Shown: positions 27,423 through 37,094 of the stretch, one piece after another
Position numbering within the stretch: the first letter of the stretch is position 1
How the letters are laid out: every line of letters starts with the position of its first letter
Assembly: GCF_001650495.1 (NCBI RefSeq)
Contig: NZ_LWCS01000003.1
Coordinates: 117,904-181,903, forward strand
Length of the DNA: 64,000 bases
Source of the DNA: Mycolicibacterium iranicum
Lineage (GTDB): Bacteria; Actinomycetota; Actinomycetes; Mycobacteriales; Mycobacteriaceae
Direction of reading: 5' to 3'
Notes under the pieces: model-generated
Databases searched by the model: none
What the model saw: only the letters and a program-made list of their open reading frames with translations
What the model was told of the DNA's origin: nothing
Translations under genes and position numbers: made by a program

Positions 27423-27872
27423 GACGGCTCAGGTGGTGGTGTCGCCGCCTGATGTCCATGCTGTCGATGGTGCCGAACGTTTCGCCGTCGCGTCTGTCAC
27501 TGACAACCTCTCTCGTCGGTGGATGCAGTAGTCGCGTCGCGGCCCGCGAATACAGCTGTATTAGTTGAGCAGGCTAGCTTTTCCGTCGGCGTTTGCCAAT
27601 CCGAAGGGCGAAGCACCAAATGCGCATCTTGCGCTGGAGTCCGCACCGCAGCGGACTATCCGCTGCGCGAAATGTGCAGTCGCGCATCTATTCTCGATGC
27701 CCTCGGACAAATCAATGCAAGCCACCTTCTCCTCGGGTGACAGGTTGAAAAAGATTCGTGGCTGCCATCTATTTGCTTGACCGTTGGGACGCTCGACTGT
27801 ATCGGCCCGAATCGAGACGACGCGTGGCCGCATCGTGACCGCGCTGCGACCGCGATGGTGAAGGCTCGGACC
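27423..27872. other. Intergenic island, AT-richer and structured; possible small RNA
   Basis: About 450 bp without a supported protein gene. From about 27540 to 27790 the G+C is visibly lower than around it. It contains a perfect 14-bp palindrome (AATACAGCTGTATT, 27549-27562), a strong hairpin CAGCGGA-CTA-TCCGCTG and, just after it, GCGCGA...TCGCGC. ORFs of 71 (+, 27565-27780) and 90 (-, 27561-27833) codons cover it but have poor codon use and no ribosome site. A structured small RNA is possible; strand cannot be decided. Confidence 0.35.
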
Positions 27873-28082
27873 ATGACCGCAATCGGCGTGATCGCCGCAC
27901 TGGTCCTGACGTTGGGCGTCGGTTACGTCCTCGGGTACCGCCGCGGGTCACGCACCCCGACATGGCGTCAACGCACCGGCAGGGTGGCGCTGGGACGTCA
28001 GGCGGTCAGCCTGGTCACCCTCCTGGCGGTGAGCCACCTCCAGCGCTCCGCGCGACGGAGGCTCCGGCTCATCGGGCGCTGA
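27873..28082 (+). CDS. Small membrane protein, 69 residues
   Basis: ATG at 27873 with GAAGG eight bases upstream. One N-terminal membrane helix (IGVIAALVLTLGVGYVLGY) followed by an Arg-rich cytoplasmic tail (more than ten Arg) with a second weakly hydrophobic stretch (AVSLVTLLAVSHL). Lies 19 bp before the Ddn-like gene on the same strand. Function unknown. Confidence 0.65.
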   Translation: MTAIGVIAALVLTLGVGYVLGYRRGSRTPTWRQRTGRVALGRQAVSLVTLLAVSHLQRSARRRLRLIGR

Positions 28083-28101
28083 CCTCAGGTACGTTGCGTC
28101 A

Positions 28102-28596
28102 ATGCCGCTGCGCTACGTCGACCCTCACCGCCGTCGCGGATCGGGATACGAACAGGGAGTTCATTTCGGGCGCTCCAAGGTCGGCCAGTTCCTGGCCCGC
28201 CACGTCGCCCGCCGCACGGATCCGATCCTGTTCCGCCTTACGAAGGGGCGGGTCAACATGGGGCCGATCATCAATGCACCGCTACGGACGGTAGGCGCAA
28301 AGTCGGGGAAGCCACGAGAGGTGCAGCTGACCTACTTCCACGACGGCTCCGACGTCATCCTGGTCGCCTCGAACTTCGGCCAGAGCAAGCATCCCCAGTG
28401 GTACTACAACCTGAAGGCCAACCAGGACTGCACCTTCGGGCAGGAACCCTTCACCGCCGTCCAGGTGACCGACGCTGACGAATACGAGCGCCTGTACGAA
28501 CTCGCGAAGCGCGTATACGCGGGATACGGCGACTACCGCGAGAAGACGCAAGACAGTGGCCGCCAGATTCCGATCTTCAGGCTGAAGCCGCGCTGA
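28102..28596 (+). CDS. Ddn-like F420-dependent nitroreductase-family protein
   Basis: 164 residues. Split beta-barrel flavin/F420-binding fold of the deazaflavin-dependent nitroreductase (Ddn/FGD-dependent) family: GAKSGKPREVQLTYFHDG, VASNFGQSKHPQWYYNLKAN and AGYGDYREKT are family signatures. Relatives reduce quinones or nitro compounds with reduced F420, mostly at the membrane. Start ATG at 28102 fits the usual N-terminus. Physiological substrate unknown. Confidence 0.87.
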   Translation: MPLRYVDPHRRRGSGYEQGVHFGRSKVGQFLARHVARRTDPILFRLTKGRVNMGPIINAPLRTVGAKSGKPREVQLTYFHDGSDVILVASNFGQSKHPQWYYNLKANQDCTFGQEPFTAVQVTDADEYERLYELAKRVYAGYGDYREKTQDSGRQIPIFRLKPR

Positions 28597-28642
28597 CCGC
28601 GGCGAAACACCAAGCGGGCCAGTGTCTCTGCCTCAGACTATG

Positions 28643-28679
28643 GCAGACCCGGGGGCTTGCGGCAAGACCCCGGGTCTGC
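28643..28679. promoter_or_regulatory. 37-bp palindrome before arr, RAE-like core
   Basis: Two 18-base arms around a central G are complementary at 17 of 18 positions. The outer arms are GCAGACCCGGGG and CCCCGGGTCTGC, the core GGGGCTTGCGGCAAGACCCC (28652-28671). The core agrees, as far as I recall it, with the rifamycin-associated element (RAE) found upstream of rifamycin-resistance genes in actinomycetes. It lies 43 bp before the arr start. It could also act as a terminator for the preceding gene, though no T-run follows. Confidence 0.7.
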
Positions 28680-28688
28680 TGCAGAATC

Positions 28689-28712
28689 GTCCGTCGATGT
28701 GATCAGACGGAC
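28689..28712 (+). promoter_or_regulatory. Hairpin covering the arr ribosome site
   Basis: GTCCGTC (28689-28695) pairs with GACGGAC (28706-28712); the 3' arm contains part of the ribosome-binding sequence GGACGGAG that precedes the arr ATG at 28722. It could limit translation of arr unless opened. The pairing is seen; the role is inferred. Confidence 0.45.
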
Positions 28713-28721
28713 GGAGAATGT

Positions 28722-29150
28722 ATGCCAGACAGCCCCAAACCCTTTGAGCCGCATAGCTCGGGCGCATACCTGCACGGCACGAAGGCCGACCTCGCAATAG
28801 GTGATCTGCTCATTCCCGGGCGTCCGATGAACTACAACCCCGGCCGCCGGGCCAACCACGTCTATGTCACCCAGACACTGGATGCCGCGGTCTGGGGAGC
28901 AGAGTTGGCAATCGGCGAAGGTCGGGGCCGGATCTATGTCGTGGAGCCGACGGGTGCGGTGGAGGACGACCCGAACGTGACGGACAAGAAGTTCCCCGGG
29001 AATCCAACTCGCTCGTATCGCACGAAGGAGCCCGTACGGATCGTCGGCGAGATCACCAACTGGGTGGGCCATTCACCCGAACAGCGGCAGATGATGCATG
29101 ACGCGATGTCAGACCTGGCGCGGCGCGGGCTGGATGTCATCTTCGACTGA
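28722..29150 (+). CDS. arr: Rifampin ADP-ribosyltransferase
   Basis: 142 residues, full length for the family. Arr transfers ADP-ribose from NAD to the C23 hydroxyl of rifamycins and inactivates them in the cytosol. Diagnostic segments are YLHGTKADLAIGDLL near the N-terminus (His for NAD binding), NHVYVTQTLDAAVWGAELA, and DDPNVTDKKFPGNPTRSYRT in the second half, closely resembling the M. smegmatis enzyme. Preceded by an RAE-like palindrome and a hairpin over the ribosome site, suggesting drug-responsive control. Confidence 0.96.
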   Translation: MPDSPKPFEPHSSGAYLHGTKADLAIGDLLIPGRPMNYNPGRRANHVYVTQTLDAAVWGAELAIGEGRGRIYVVEPTGAVEDDPNVTDKKFPGNPTRSYRTKEPVRIVGEITNWVGHSPEQRQMMHDAMSDLARRGLDVIFD

Positions 29151-29174
29151 AACGCCCACTCCGAACACGTCGAG

Positions 29175-29534
29175 CTACTCGATCGCGTTGCGCACGATCT
29201 CGGCGACGCGCTTCTCGGTGACGTCGTCGAGGCCGTCGAAGTACCAGGCGGCAGGGATCAACAGCCCGTCCTCGCCTCCGGCGGGCTGGAGGGTGGCCTT
29301 CTCGCTGACGCCGAGACTCATCACGTCGTCATTGCGACAGAAGACGAGGACAGGGCTGCTCGCCGACTTCGCGTAACCGGGCATGCCGTACCAGATTCGG
29401 GGCTTGAGTTCGGGTGCGGCGGAAACGATCACGTCGTGCATGCGCTGCATGACACCTCGCCTCGGCTCATCCATCGACGCGATCTTGTCGAGGACCTGCT
29501 GCAGGTTCTTGTCGTCTTTGGTCGCCACTGTCAT
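29175..29534 (-). CDS. DUF1801 (YdhG/YjhA-like) protein
   Basis: 119 residues. Segments PRIWYGMPGYAK and SVSEKATLQPAG-like spacing with a central beta structure match DUF1801 proteins, small cytosolic proteins of unknown function. Convergent with arr, 24 bp apart. Confidence 0.82.
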   Translation of the reverse strand: MTVATKDDKNLQQVLDKIASMDEPRRGVMQRMHDVIVSAAPELKPRIWYGMPGYAKSASSPVLVFCRNDDVMSLGVSEKATLQPAGGEDGLLIPAAWYFDGLDDVTEKRVAEIVRNAIE

Positions 29535-29815
29535 GTCCTTTCGTCAGCCGATGAGTCTCGGCGCAATGGAGTCGACGCACCAGAAGGTGCAGCACCCCAT
29601 CGTGGACATGTCCTGCGGGCGCAGGCCCCTCCGCAATGATTCAGGTGATGGTCACCTGGAAGCGCGCACGGACATTAACACGCCGCCAGATGGGCGTCGA
29701 GAGCGCTCAGCCCGCAGAGCTGCCACCGCTCAACTAGACACAGGATCTCGTCATGGCGCGGAGTCTCGACAAGAATCATTCCGACGTGCCACGTGGCCGC
29801 GCGCGGCGTTCCGCC
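29535..29815. other. Intergenic region without a supported gene
   Basis: 281 bp between the DUF1801 start and the end of the SDR gene (both minus). A plus-strand open frame crosses it but starts inside the DUF1801 gene, has mixed codon use and no ribosome site. No RNA gene or repeat was recognised. The DUF1801 promoter should be here. Confidence 0.5.
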
Positions 29816-30556
29816 CTACTCCGCCGATTGATTGACCACTCTCAATCCGAGCGACGGCGCCGCGCGGCTGAATACCCGTAGTGCGTGGGCCAGACCAACG
29901 ACGATCTCGTCACGGCCCGCATCCAAGCCGGACATCGCGGCGGTCACGAACGCATCGAGCTCCATCGCGCGAGGCGGGATGTGGTCGAGATTTCGATGCA
30001 GGTCTGTGACCACGACGGGCGGAATCAACTCGACGATCTGTACCGAGGAACTGCGGAGTTGGCGCCGGAGCGCGATCGTGAAGCTGTGCACGGCGGCCTT
30101 GGTCGCCGAGTAGACCGGCGCGGCCGCAAGCGGAACGTAGCCCAAGCCAGACCCGACGTTGACCAGCCGCGAGCCCGGCTGCGCTTTGAGCAGAGGCAGG
30201 AAAGCGTTCGCGACGTACACCACGCCCTTGAAGTTGACGTCGACCTCGCGCCCCAGCTGGGCAGCGTCGAGTGGCCCCGGCCCGGCGAAGTCGAACAGGT
30301 GCTGAATGCCTGCGTTGCTGATCACGGTGGTCAGCTCGGGCCAACGCTCGCCGACTCGTTCGGCGAGCGCCGCGACCTGCTCGGGGTCGGCCACATCGAC
30401 TTCCTCGGCCTCCATTCCGGGGTGGCGCTCAGCGACTGCCTCGACGCGCTCGCGCCGGTGCCCCGCGACGATCACCTGGCTGCCCCGCGCGTGGAAGGCG
30501 GCTGCGAGACCGGCGCCGATGCCGGAGCCGCCGCCGGTAATGAGCACCACGTCCAT
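29816..30556 (-). CDS. Short-chain dehydrogenase/reductase (DltE-like)
   Basis: 246 residues. Classical SDR: cofactor loop TGGGSGIGAG at the N-terminus, NAG at about 85 (ISNAGIQHLF), catalytic Ser in VNVGSGLGYV and YSATK near 150-155. AGHRRERV after beta-2 with Arg residues suggests NADP preference. Similar to DltE-type oxidoreductases. Substrate unknown. Confidence 0.9.
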   Translation of the reverse strand: MDVVLITGGGSGIGAGLAAAFHARGSQVIVAGHRRERVEAVAERHPGMEAEEVDVADPEQVAALAERVGERWPELTTVISNAGIQHLFDFAGPGPLDAAQLGREVDVNFKGVVYVANAFLPLLKAQPGSRLVNVGSGLGYVPLAAAPVYSATKAAVHSFTIALRRQLRSSSVQIVELIPPVVVTDLHRNLDHIPPRAMELDAFVTAAMSGLDAGRDEIVVGLAHALRVFSRAAPSLGLRVVNQSAE

Positions 30557-30624
30557 CGCCGCCTCCTTCTCCTGTCGGTGAAACGTTGAAGTCGGACGTC
30601 ATCCGTCCCCGTCGGCCGCCAGAT

Positions 30625-31323
30625 CTAGCTCCCGCCCAGGGCCTCCTTCAGGAAGTTCAGGGGCGACGGGCGAGCCGACCGCGTAATGACCTCGACGATC
30701 GCCCGCGGGTGCCGCGGCTCGGTCGCCTCTTTGATGAGGAAGTCGGCGAGGTCGGCACGGGAGGTGACGTGTCCGGAGAGCCGTGGGGCACCGACCTCGT
30801 AGTCGGCGGTCGGCTCGGCCGCGTTGAACAACCCACCGGGCCTGACGATTGTCCAGTCGAGGTTGCTGTTCTGGACGACGTGTTCCATGCGTTCCATGTC
30901 GTCGTACAGCGTGCGGCCGAGGCTGTTGCGCAGGAACGGACCGACGACCTTGCGCCAGACGAGTGAGTCGCCCGGAGCATCCTCCGTCGCCACCGTGGTC
31001 GAGCTGACGCACACCAGTCGCTGCACGCCGCGGCCGGTCATCGCCTGCGTGATGTTGGCGATGCCTTGCGAGTAAACCGTGATCTCGGTTCGGCTGTAGG
31101 GCACACCGTAGGTCGAGATGACCGCTTCTGCGCCGGCGAGCGCTCGGTCGACGCCGTCGGGGTCGGTCACGTCAGCGGCGACGACGTCAAGACGCTCTGA
31201 CTGCAGGGGGAATTCATCGGGCTTGCGGGTCACTGCAGTGATGCGGTGATCGCCCGCCAGCGCCTGCTCGACCAACCGACGTCCGGTGGGGCCGTTGGCG
31301 CCAAAAACCACGAGGTGACTCAC
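30625..31323 (-). CDS. NmrA/SDR_a5-type NAD(P)-binding protein
   Basis: 232 residues, GTG start. Atypical extended SDR with FGANGPTGRRLV in place of TGxxGxxG, ISTYGVPYS and VSSTTVATED; no clear Tyr-x-x-x-Lys pair. Members include NmrA-like regulators, biliverdin-reductase-like and NAD(P)H-binding proteins. On the same strand as the neighbouring SDR, 68 bp upstream of it. Confidence 0.85.
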   Translation of the reverse strand: MSHLVVFGANGPTGRRLVEQALAGDHRITAVTRKPDEFPLQSERLDVVAADVTDPDGVDRALAGAEAVISTYGVPYSRTEITVYSQGIANITQAMTGRGVQRLVCVSSTTVATEDAPGDSLVWRKVVGPFLRNSLGRTLYDDMERMEHVVQNSNLDWTIVRPGGLFNAAEPTADYEVGAPRLSGHVTSRADLADFLIKEATEPRHPRAIVEVITRSARPSPLNFLKEALGGS

Positions 31324-31364
31324 GCCTTACTCCGGAGGGCGGCTGAGGACTCCACTACCCATGT

Positions 31365-32447
<1,083 letters not shown>

Positions 32448-32529
32448 GGGGACCACAGTCTAGGCAATGTGGTCGCCACGCCACCGCGCGCTGGCGACGA
32501 GTAGTTGCTCAAGCCAGTAGGGTCGACGT

Positions 32530-33603
32530 GTGTCAGGACAGCGCACACGGTCGGCAGCGGCCGTCGACCACCGCTCCGCACACCCCAATATTGCAGGGAT
32601 TCCGTGGTGGGGTGCGGTTCTGACCGCCGTTTTCGCAGCGGCGATCGGCTTCGCCTTCGACGCAGGCTCCGGCGGCGGACAACTCACTGCGGTGTTCGCC
32701 TCGCTCTACGTCCTCGGCTGTCTGACAGCGGTGCTGGCGGTCAGGCAGTCGGGTTTGTTCACGGCCGTGATCCAGCCTCCACTGGTGCTGTTCGTCACGG
32801 TGCCCGGCGCCTACTTCCTCATGCACAGCAGCGAGATCAAGGGATTGAAAGACATCCTGATCAACTGCGGCTACCCGCTGATCGAGCGCTTCCCGTTGAT
32901 GTTCTTCACCTCGGCTGTGGTCCTGCTGATCGGCCTGGCTCGGTGGTACTTCGGTAAGGCGGGCCGCGCGGACGCCGCAGAACAGCCCGAGCGTGCGGCG
33001 CGGGATGCCGGACCCGGCCTGGCGGCCAAGCTGTCGGCGCTCTTCGGGGGGAAGTCCGACGACTCGGACGACGACGTACCGCAGCGGCGCGCCACGGACC
33101 GACACCGCCCCAGGCAGCCGAAACCCACACCGGGGCGGGCACGCGGCGAACGGGCCGCGAGGCGGACGCCTCCGAGGTCCCGGCATTCGCGTGCCCCCGA
33201 GACCGAGATCATCGAGCCGGTCGTCGACGACCGCCCACGTCGGCGCCGCGAACGGCTCAACGAGCCGCCCCCGTCCGAACCGCGCCGCCGTCCCCGTCCG
33301 CCGTCATCGCGGGAGCCGCGCGAGCGTGACTCGCGGGATCCGCTGCTGCCACGCGAACGCAGGGCGCGGTACGAGCGTGACGACCGCTTCGAAGGGCCAC
33401 CGCGTGAGCGTCCTGCGCGGCGCAGCCGATACGACGACTACAACCCGCGGGACTCCCAGGACCTTTACGGGTCGTCCAGCTCGCACCATCCGATCTCTCG
33501 GGTGCGCTATCGCGGCGAGGACTCCGACGATCGGGCCGAGTACCGGGCCCGCAGGCGTGCCCCCCGCGAGGCGGACGCCGACCGCTGGGAATACGACATC
33601 TAA
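32530..33603 (+). CDS. DUF6542-type membrane protein with basic tail (Rv1111c-like)
   Basis: 357 residues, GTG start, divergent from ychF. Four membrane helices within the first 140 residues (for example WGAVLTAVFAAAIGFAFDAG and VIQPPLVLFVTVPGAYFLM), then about 200 residues of Arg/Pro/Asp/Glu-rich, low-complexity sequence with many RRR and PRR runs, probably disordered in the cytoplasm. Position next to ychF matches Rv1111c. Function unknown. Confidence 0.85.
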   Translation: MSGQRTRSAAAVDHRSAHPNIAGIPWWGAVLTAVFAAAIGFAFDAGSGGGQLTAVFASLYVLGCLTAVLAVRQSGLFTAVIQPPLVLFVTVPGAYFLMHSSEIKGLKDILINCGYPLIERFPLMFFTSAVVLLIGLARWYFGKAGRADAAEQPERAARDAGPGLAAKLSALFGGKSDDSDDDVPQRRATDRHRPRQPKPTPGRARGERAARRTPPRSRHSRAPETEIIEPVVDDRPRRRRERLNEPPPSEPRRRPRPPSSREPRERDSRDPLLPRERRARYERDDRFEGPPRERPARRSRYDDYNPRDSQDLYGSSSSHHPISRVRYRGEDSDDRAEYRARRRAPREADADRWEYDI

Positions 33604-33608
33604 CGGTT

Positions 33609-33670
33609 CGCCGAGACTGTAACTACGCAGGCCCCTACTCGCACTTTCCCTACCGGAATGCAGTTTCGGC
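33609..33670. terminator. Imperfect inverted repeat between convergent genes
   Basis: Between the convergent ends at 33603 and 33681. The right arm GGAATGCAGTTTCGGCG is identical to one arm of the perfect hairpin after glyA; the left arm (CGCCGAGACTG at 33609-33619) is degenerate. Possibly a worn bidirectional terminator or a copy of a dispersed palindrome. Confidence 0.45.
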
Positions 33671-33680
33671 GCGGCAGCGG

Positions 33681-35453
33681 TCAGGGCAGCGCCCGCAGGA
33701 ACCTGCCCGCCGCATCCACCGCGGGTGTCGAACTTCCTGCGTCGCTGACGAAGACGGCAAGGGCGAGGTCGCCGCGGATGCCGACGAACCAGCCGTGGGC
33801 GTGCGTGACCCCGTCCTCGGCGAGGTACTCGGCCGTGCCGGTTTTGCCGAGCATGCCGGGGATGTCCTGCAGCTGGGTGGCCGTGCCATCGGTGATCGTC
33901 TCGCGCATCATGGCCTGCACCTGCTCGTCCACGGCCGCAGGTAGTGGGTCCGGCGCGCGGTCCGGGACGCCCGGTGCACCCTCGACGATGGTCGGCGCAG
34001 GTACCGAGCCGTGCGCCAGCGTCGCGGCGACGAGCGCCATCCCGAACGGTGACGCGGTGACCTTGCCTTGTCCGATGCCCTCTTCGACACGCAGCGCGGA
34101 GGTGTCGGCGACGGGCACCGAGCCGGTGACCGTGGTCATGCCGGGGGCGACGAAGTCGATGCCGAGTCCCAGCTGCGCGGCCGCCTTGGTCAGCGCGTCC
34201 GGTGGCAGGTTGACGGCGAGCCGGCCCATCGTCGTATTGCACGACCGCGCGAACGCCGTGTGCAGCGGAACGTCGCCCAGCTCGAAGTTGTCGTCGTTGG
34301 GGATCTGCCTGCCCTCGATGTTCTCGGTGCCCGGGCATCCGACAATGCTGTCGGGAGTGACCTGCCCGGCCTGCAGAGCCGCCGATACCGTCACCGTCTT
34401 GAACGTCGAACCCGGCGGGTAGAGACCGGTCAGCGCGATCGGTCCCTGCGCATCGGCGGGGGCGTTCTGCGCGACGGCGAGCACGTTGCCCGTCGACGGC
34501 TGGATCGCGACCATAGCGGCGGGCGTCGGAAGGGACGCGAGTGCCGATTCGCCCGCGAGCAGCATGCCGATGTCGAGAGTGCTGGCGATGTCGCCGACGG
34601 GCCCCGCGTCCTGACCGCCGACCCGCTGCGGGCCGGTGGCGGTTTCCGCGGTCACCGCCCAGCCGGCAGCCGCATCGCTGCGCTGCTGCCACACCTCGGA
34701 CAGCCCTGCCAGCGTCGGCGACGTCAGTGCGCGGTCGGTGGCCAGCAGCCGGGTCTGCGGCCGCAAGGTGACGTTCGGCAGCGCCGACAGCCGCTCCTGG
34801 ATCGGGGCGAGGTCCTCTTCGCGCAACGTGATCGCGGTGACCGGCTCGCCCGCGGCCAGCTCGCCGGCGAGCGACTCCGGCGTGATCGTCGGAGCCACCG
34901 AATTAAGCAGGGCCGCAACGGTATTCACGTCGACCCCGGGCGCGATGTCGACCAGGGTGACGATGTGCTGGGTGAGCAGTTCGGCGCCGGTCCGGTCCAG
35001 CACCCGGGCTGCGGGGATGGGGACGAGCGTGCTGAACGACAGCGGTCCTTTGTCGAGCCCGGGGGCGACGGTGGCGGGGTTCCACTGGATCTTCCAGTCG
35101 TCGCCCTGCTGGGTCGCCACTCCGTCGGCAGCGTAGCTCCATTCGATCTTCTTCTCGGGCCCGAACTTCCACGAGGCCGACACCGTGAAGGTCGCCCGAT
35201 TCTCGTCGCGCTGCGAGCCGGTGACCGCGAACTGCACGTCCTTGCCCAGGCTGGCGTAGAGCGTATCCAGGGTGTCGGCGGCCGCGGTCTGGTCGGTGGT
35301 CAACGCGGCCGCGGCCTGTGCGTCGCCGCGGGTCAACGCCTCGGCGAAGCTTTGCACCGTGGACGTGAGGCGGTCCTCGGCGTCACTGCAGCCCGACACC
35401 AGGAGCAGCACCCCGAGCAGGACCATCGCGGTGCCGCGCCGCAGGAGAGTCAC
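33681..35453 (-). CDS. Penicillin-binding lipoprotein (class B transpeptidase)
   Basis: 590 residues from a GTG at 35453 that overlaps the ispH stop (GTGA). Lipoprotein signal ends LLLVSGC (Cys near 21). Residues 25-140 are an NTF2-like MecA_N domain, then a dimerisation domain, then the transpeptidase: STFK (nucleophile Ser349, Lys352), SCN in ARSCNTTM, and KTG at Lys537 (LGKTGTAEY). It cross-links peptidoglycan on the outer face of the membrane. Resembles M. tuberculosis Rv2864c. An ATG at 35426 would leave too short a signal sequence. Translational coupling to ispH ties a wall enzyme to isoprenoid supply. Confidence 0.9.
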   Translation of the reverse strand: MTLLRRGTAMVLLGVLLLVSGCSDAEDRLTSTVQSFAEALTRGDAQAAAALTTDQTAAADTLDTLYASLGKDVQFAVTGSQRDENRATFTVSASWKFGPEKKIEWSYAADGVATQQGDDWKIQWNPATVAPGLDKGPLSFSTLVPIPAARVLDRTGAELLTQHIVTLVDIAPGVDVNTVAALLNSVAPTITPESLAGELAAGEPVTAITLREEDLAPIQERLSALPNVTLRPQTRLLATDRALTSPTLAGLSEVWQQRSDAAAGWAVTAETATGPQRVGGQDAGPVGDIASTLDIGMLLAGESALASLPTPAAMVAIQPSTGNVLAVAQNAPADAQGPIALTGLYPPGSTFKTVTVSAALQAGQVTPDSIVGCPGTENIEGRQIPNDDNFELGDVPLHTAFARSCNTTMGRLAVNLPPDALTKAAAQLGLGIDFVAPGMTTVTGSVPVADTSALRVEEGIGQGKVTASPFGMALVAATLAHGSVPAPTIVEGAPGVPDRAPDPLPAAVDEQVQAMMRETITDGTATQLQDIPGMLGKTGTAEYLAEDGVTHAHGWFVGIRGDLALAVFVSDAGSSTPAVDAAGRFLRALP

Positions 35454-36451
35454 TGGCGAGCCGGGCGGATCTCTCGCGGCAGAGCGAACACGAGTGTCTC
35501 GTTCGCGGTGGTCACCGGCTGCACGGTTTCGTAGCCGTGATCGGCCAGGCGGTCGAGCACACCGCGCACCAGAATCTCCGGGACCGAGGCGCCGGAGGTG
35601 ACGCCCACGGTCGTGACACCTTCGAGCCAGGCCGGATCGATGTCCTCGGCGTAGTCGACCAGGTACGCCGCGTCCGAACCCGCGTTCAGCGCGACCTCGA
35701 CCAAACGCACCGAGTTCGACGAGTTCTTCGACCCTACGACAATCACCAGCTCGCACTCCGGCGCCATCGCCTTGACCGCGACCTGACGGTTCTGCGTGGC
35801 GTAGCAGATGTCGTCGCTGGGCGGATCCTGCAGCGTGGGGAACTTCTCCCGAAGCCGGCGCACCGTTTCCATCGTCTCGTCGACGCTCAGCGTCGTCTGG
35901 GACAACCAGATGACCTTGTCGGGGTCTCGCACCGTGACGTTCTCGACCGCATCCGGGTTGTCGACGACCTGGACGTGATCGGGAGCCTCACCTGCGGTGC
36001 CCACGACCTCCTCGTGCCCCTCGTGACCGACGAGCAGGATGTCGTAGTCGTCGCGGGCGAAGCGCTTGGCCTCGTTGTGCACTTTGGTCACCAGCGGGCA
36101 CGTCGCGTCGATGGTCTTCAGATTGCGGGCCTTGGCCTCGACGTGCACGCTCGGCGCGACGCCGTGAGCGGAGAACACGACGATGGCGCCCTCGGGCACC
36201 TCGTCGGTCTGCTCGACAAAGACCGCCCCGGCCTTGGCCAGGGTGTCGACGACGTAGCGGTTGTGCACTATCTCGTGCCGCACGTAGACGGGAGCACCGT
36301 GCTGTTCGAGTGCGCGTTCCACGGTCTCGACAGCGCGGTCGACGCCTGCGCAGTACCCGCGCGGCTCGGCCAGCAGCACTCGTTTGCCGGTCGTCCTCTC
36401 AACGACCGAGCTCGCGGCGCCCGGAATCCCCATGTTGACAGTCGGCGGCAT
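35450..36451 (-). CDS. ispH: 4-hydroxy-3-methylbut-2-enyl diphosphate reductase
   Basis: 333 residues from the ATG at 36451; the start [11 protein letters not shown] aligns with the remembered N-terminus of M. tuberculosis LytB2 (Rv1110). Last step of the MEP pathway: reduces HMBPP to IPP and DMAPP with a 4Fe-4S cluster. Three cluster Cys are visible: PRGYCAGVD (Cys34), DATCPLV and SDDICYAT. The active-site block [11 protein letters not shown] is near the C-terminus. The open frame upstream of 36451 is shadow. Confidence 0.96.
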   Translation of the reverse strand: MPPTVNMGIPGAASSVVERTTGKRVLLAEPRGYCAGVDRAVETVERALEQHGAPVYVRHEIVHNRYVVDTLAKAGAVFVEQTDEVPEGAIVVFSAHGVAPSVHVEAKARNLKTIDATCPLVTKVHNEAKRFARDDYDILLVGHEGHEEVVGTAGEAPDHVQVVDNPDAVENVTVRDPDKVIWLSQTTLSVDETMETVRRLREKFPTLQDPPSDDICYATQNRQVAVKAMAPECELVIVVGSKNSSNSVRLVEVALNAGSDAAYLVDYAEDIDPAWLEGVTTVGVTSGASVPEILVRGVLDRLADHGYETVQPVTTANETLVFALPREIRPARQ

Positions 36452-36503
36452 GACACCAGGGTACTTACCTGCCCCTCGAACCGCCCAGCCGTAGGCTGTG
36501 GCC

Positions 36504-37094
36504 ATGTCAACGGCACCGTATGGGGTCCGCCTGCTCGTGGGCGCGGCAGTGACCGCCATCGAGGAGACCCGCAAGCTCCCCCAGACGATCCTCATGTACC
36601 CCATGACCATCGCCAGCCAGATCGCCCAGATGGTGATGAAGATGCAGCAGGACGTGGCCGAGCTGGTGATCAAGGGTGACGAGACGCTGGAGTCGATCTT
36701 CCCGCCCAAGGACGAGCAGCCCGAATGGGCCACGTTCGACGAGGATCTGACCGTCGCCGACGGTGCGGACAACAGCGGAGACGCCGACGTGGTCGAGCTG
36801 CCCGTACGCGACGGCGAACGCCTCACCGAAGGGCGATTCGCGCTGTTCAGCGGCGACGCGGAGCCCGCGAAGACGACCGAGTCGTCCGCGACGTCCGAGG
36901 TTTCCCAGGATGCCCCCGGGATCGTCGCCGAGATCGAATACGAGTCGTTGACGCTGGCGCAGTTGCGGGCACGTCTGACGTCCCTGCGCGTCCCCGAGCT
37001 GGAGGCGCTGCTCGCTTACGAGGAGTCGACGAAGGCGCGCGCCCCCTACCAGACGCTGCTGGCCAACAGGATCACCCGCGCATCGGCGAAGTGA
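36504..37094 (+). CDS. Lipid droplet-associated-type protein (Rv1109c-like)
   Basis: 196 residues from the ATG at 36504 (a GTG two codons earlier is possible). The N-terminal 60 residues are amphipathic/hydrophobic helices ([20 protein letters not shown]), the middle is acidic and probably disordered, and the C-terminus has a helical [20 protein letters not shown] domain. Conserved beside xseA in mycobacteria and annotated as lipid droplet-associated. Stop overlaps the xseA start (GTGA). Confidence 0.85.
   Translation: MSTAPYGVRLLVGAAVTAIEETRKLPQTILMYPMTIASQIAQMVMKMQQDVAELVIKGDETLESIFPPKDEQPEWATFDEDLTVADGADNSGDADVVELPVRDGERLTEGRFALFSGDAEPAKTTESSATSEVSQDAPGIVAEIEYESLTLAQLRARLTSLRVPELEALLAYEESTKARAPYQTLLANRITRASAK

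Noticed and set aside
27561..27833. 90-codon minus-strand ORF in the AT-richer island
   Set aside because: No ribosome site, codon use unlike neighbours, and a competing ORF of similar quality on the other strand; the palindromic structure explains both.
28100..28100. Ms1/6S-like RNA identity for the island before the Ddn-like gene
   Set aside because: Ms1 is, as far as I recall, in a different conserved neighbourhood, and nothing in the sequence identifies it.
29383..29835. 150-codon plus-strand ORF across the gap after DUF1801
   Set aside because: It starts inside the DUF1801 gene on the opposite strand, lacks a ribosome site and has no domain.
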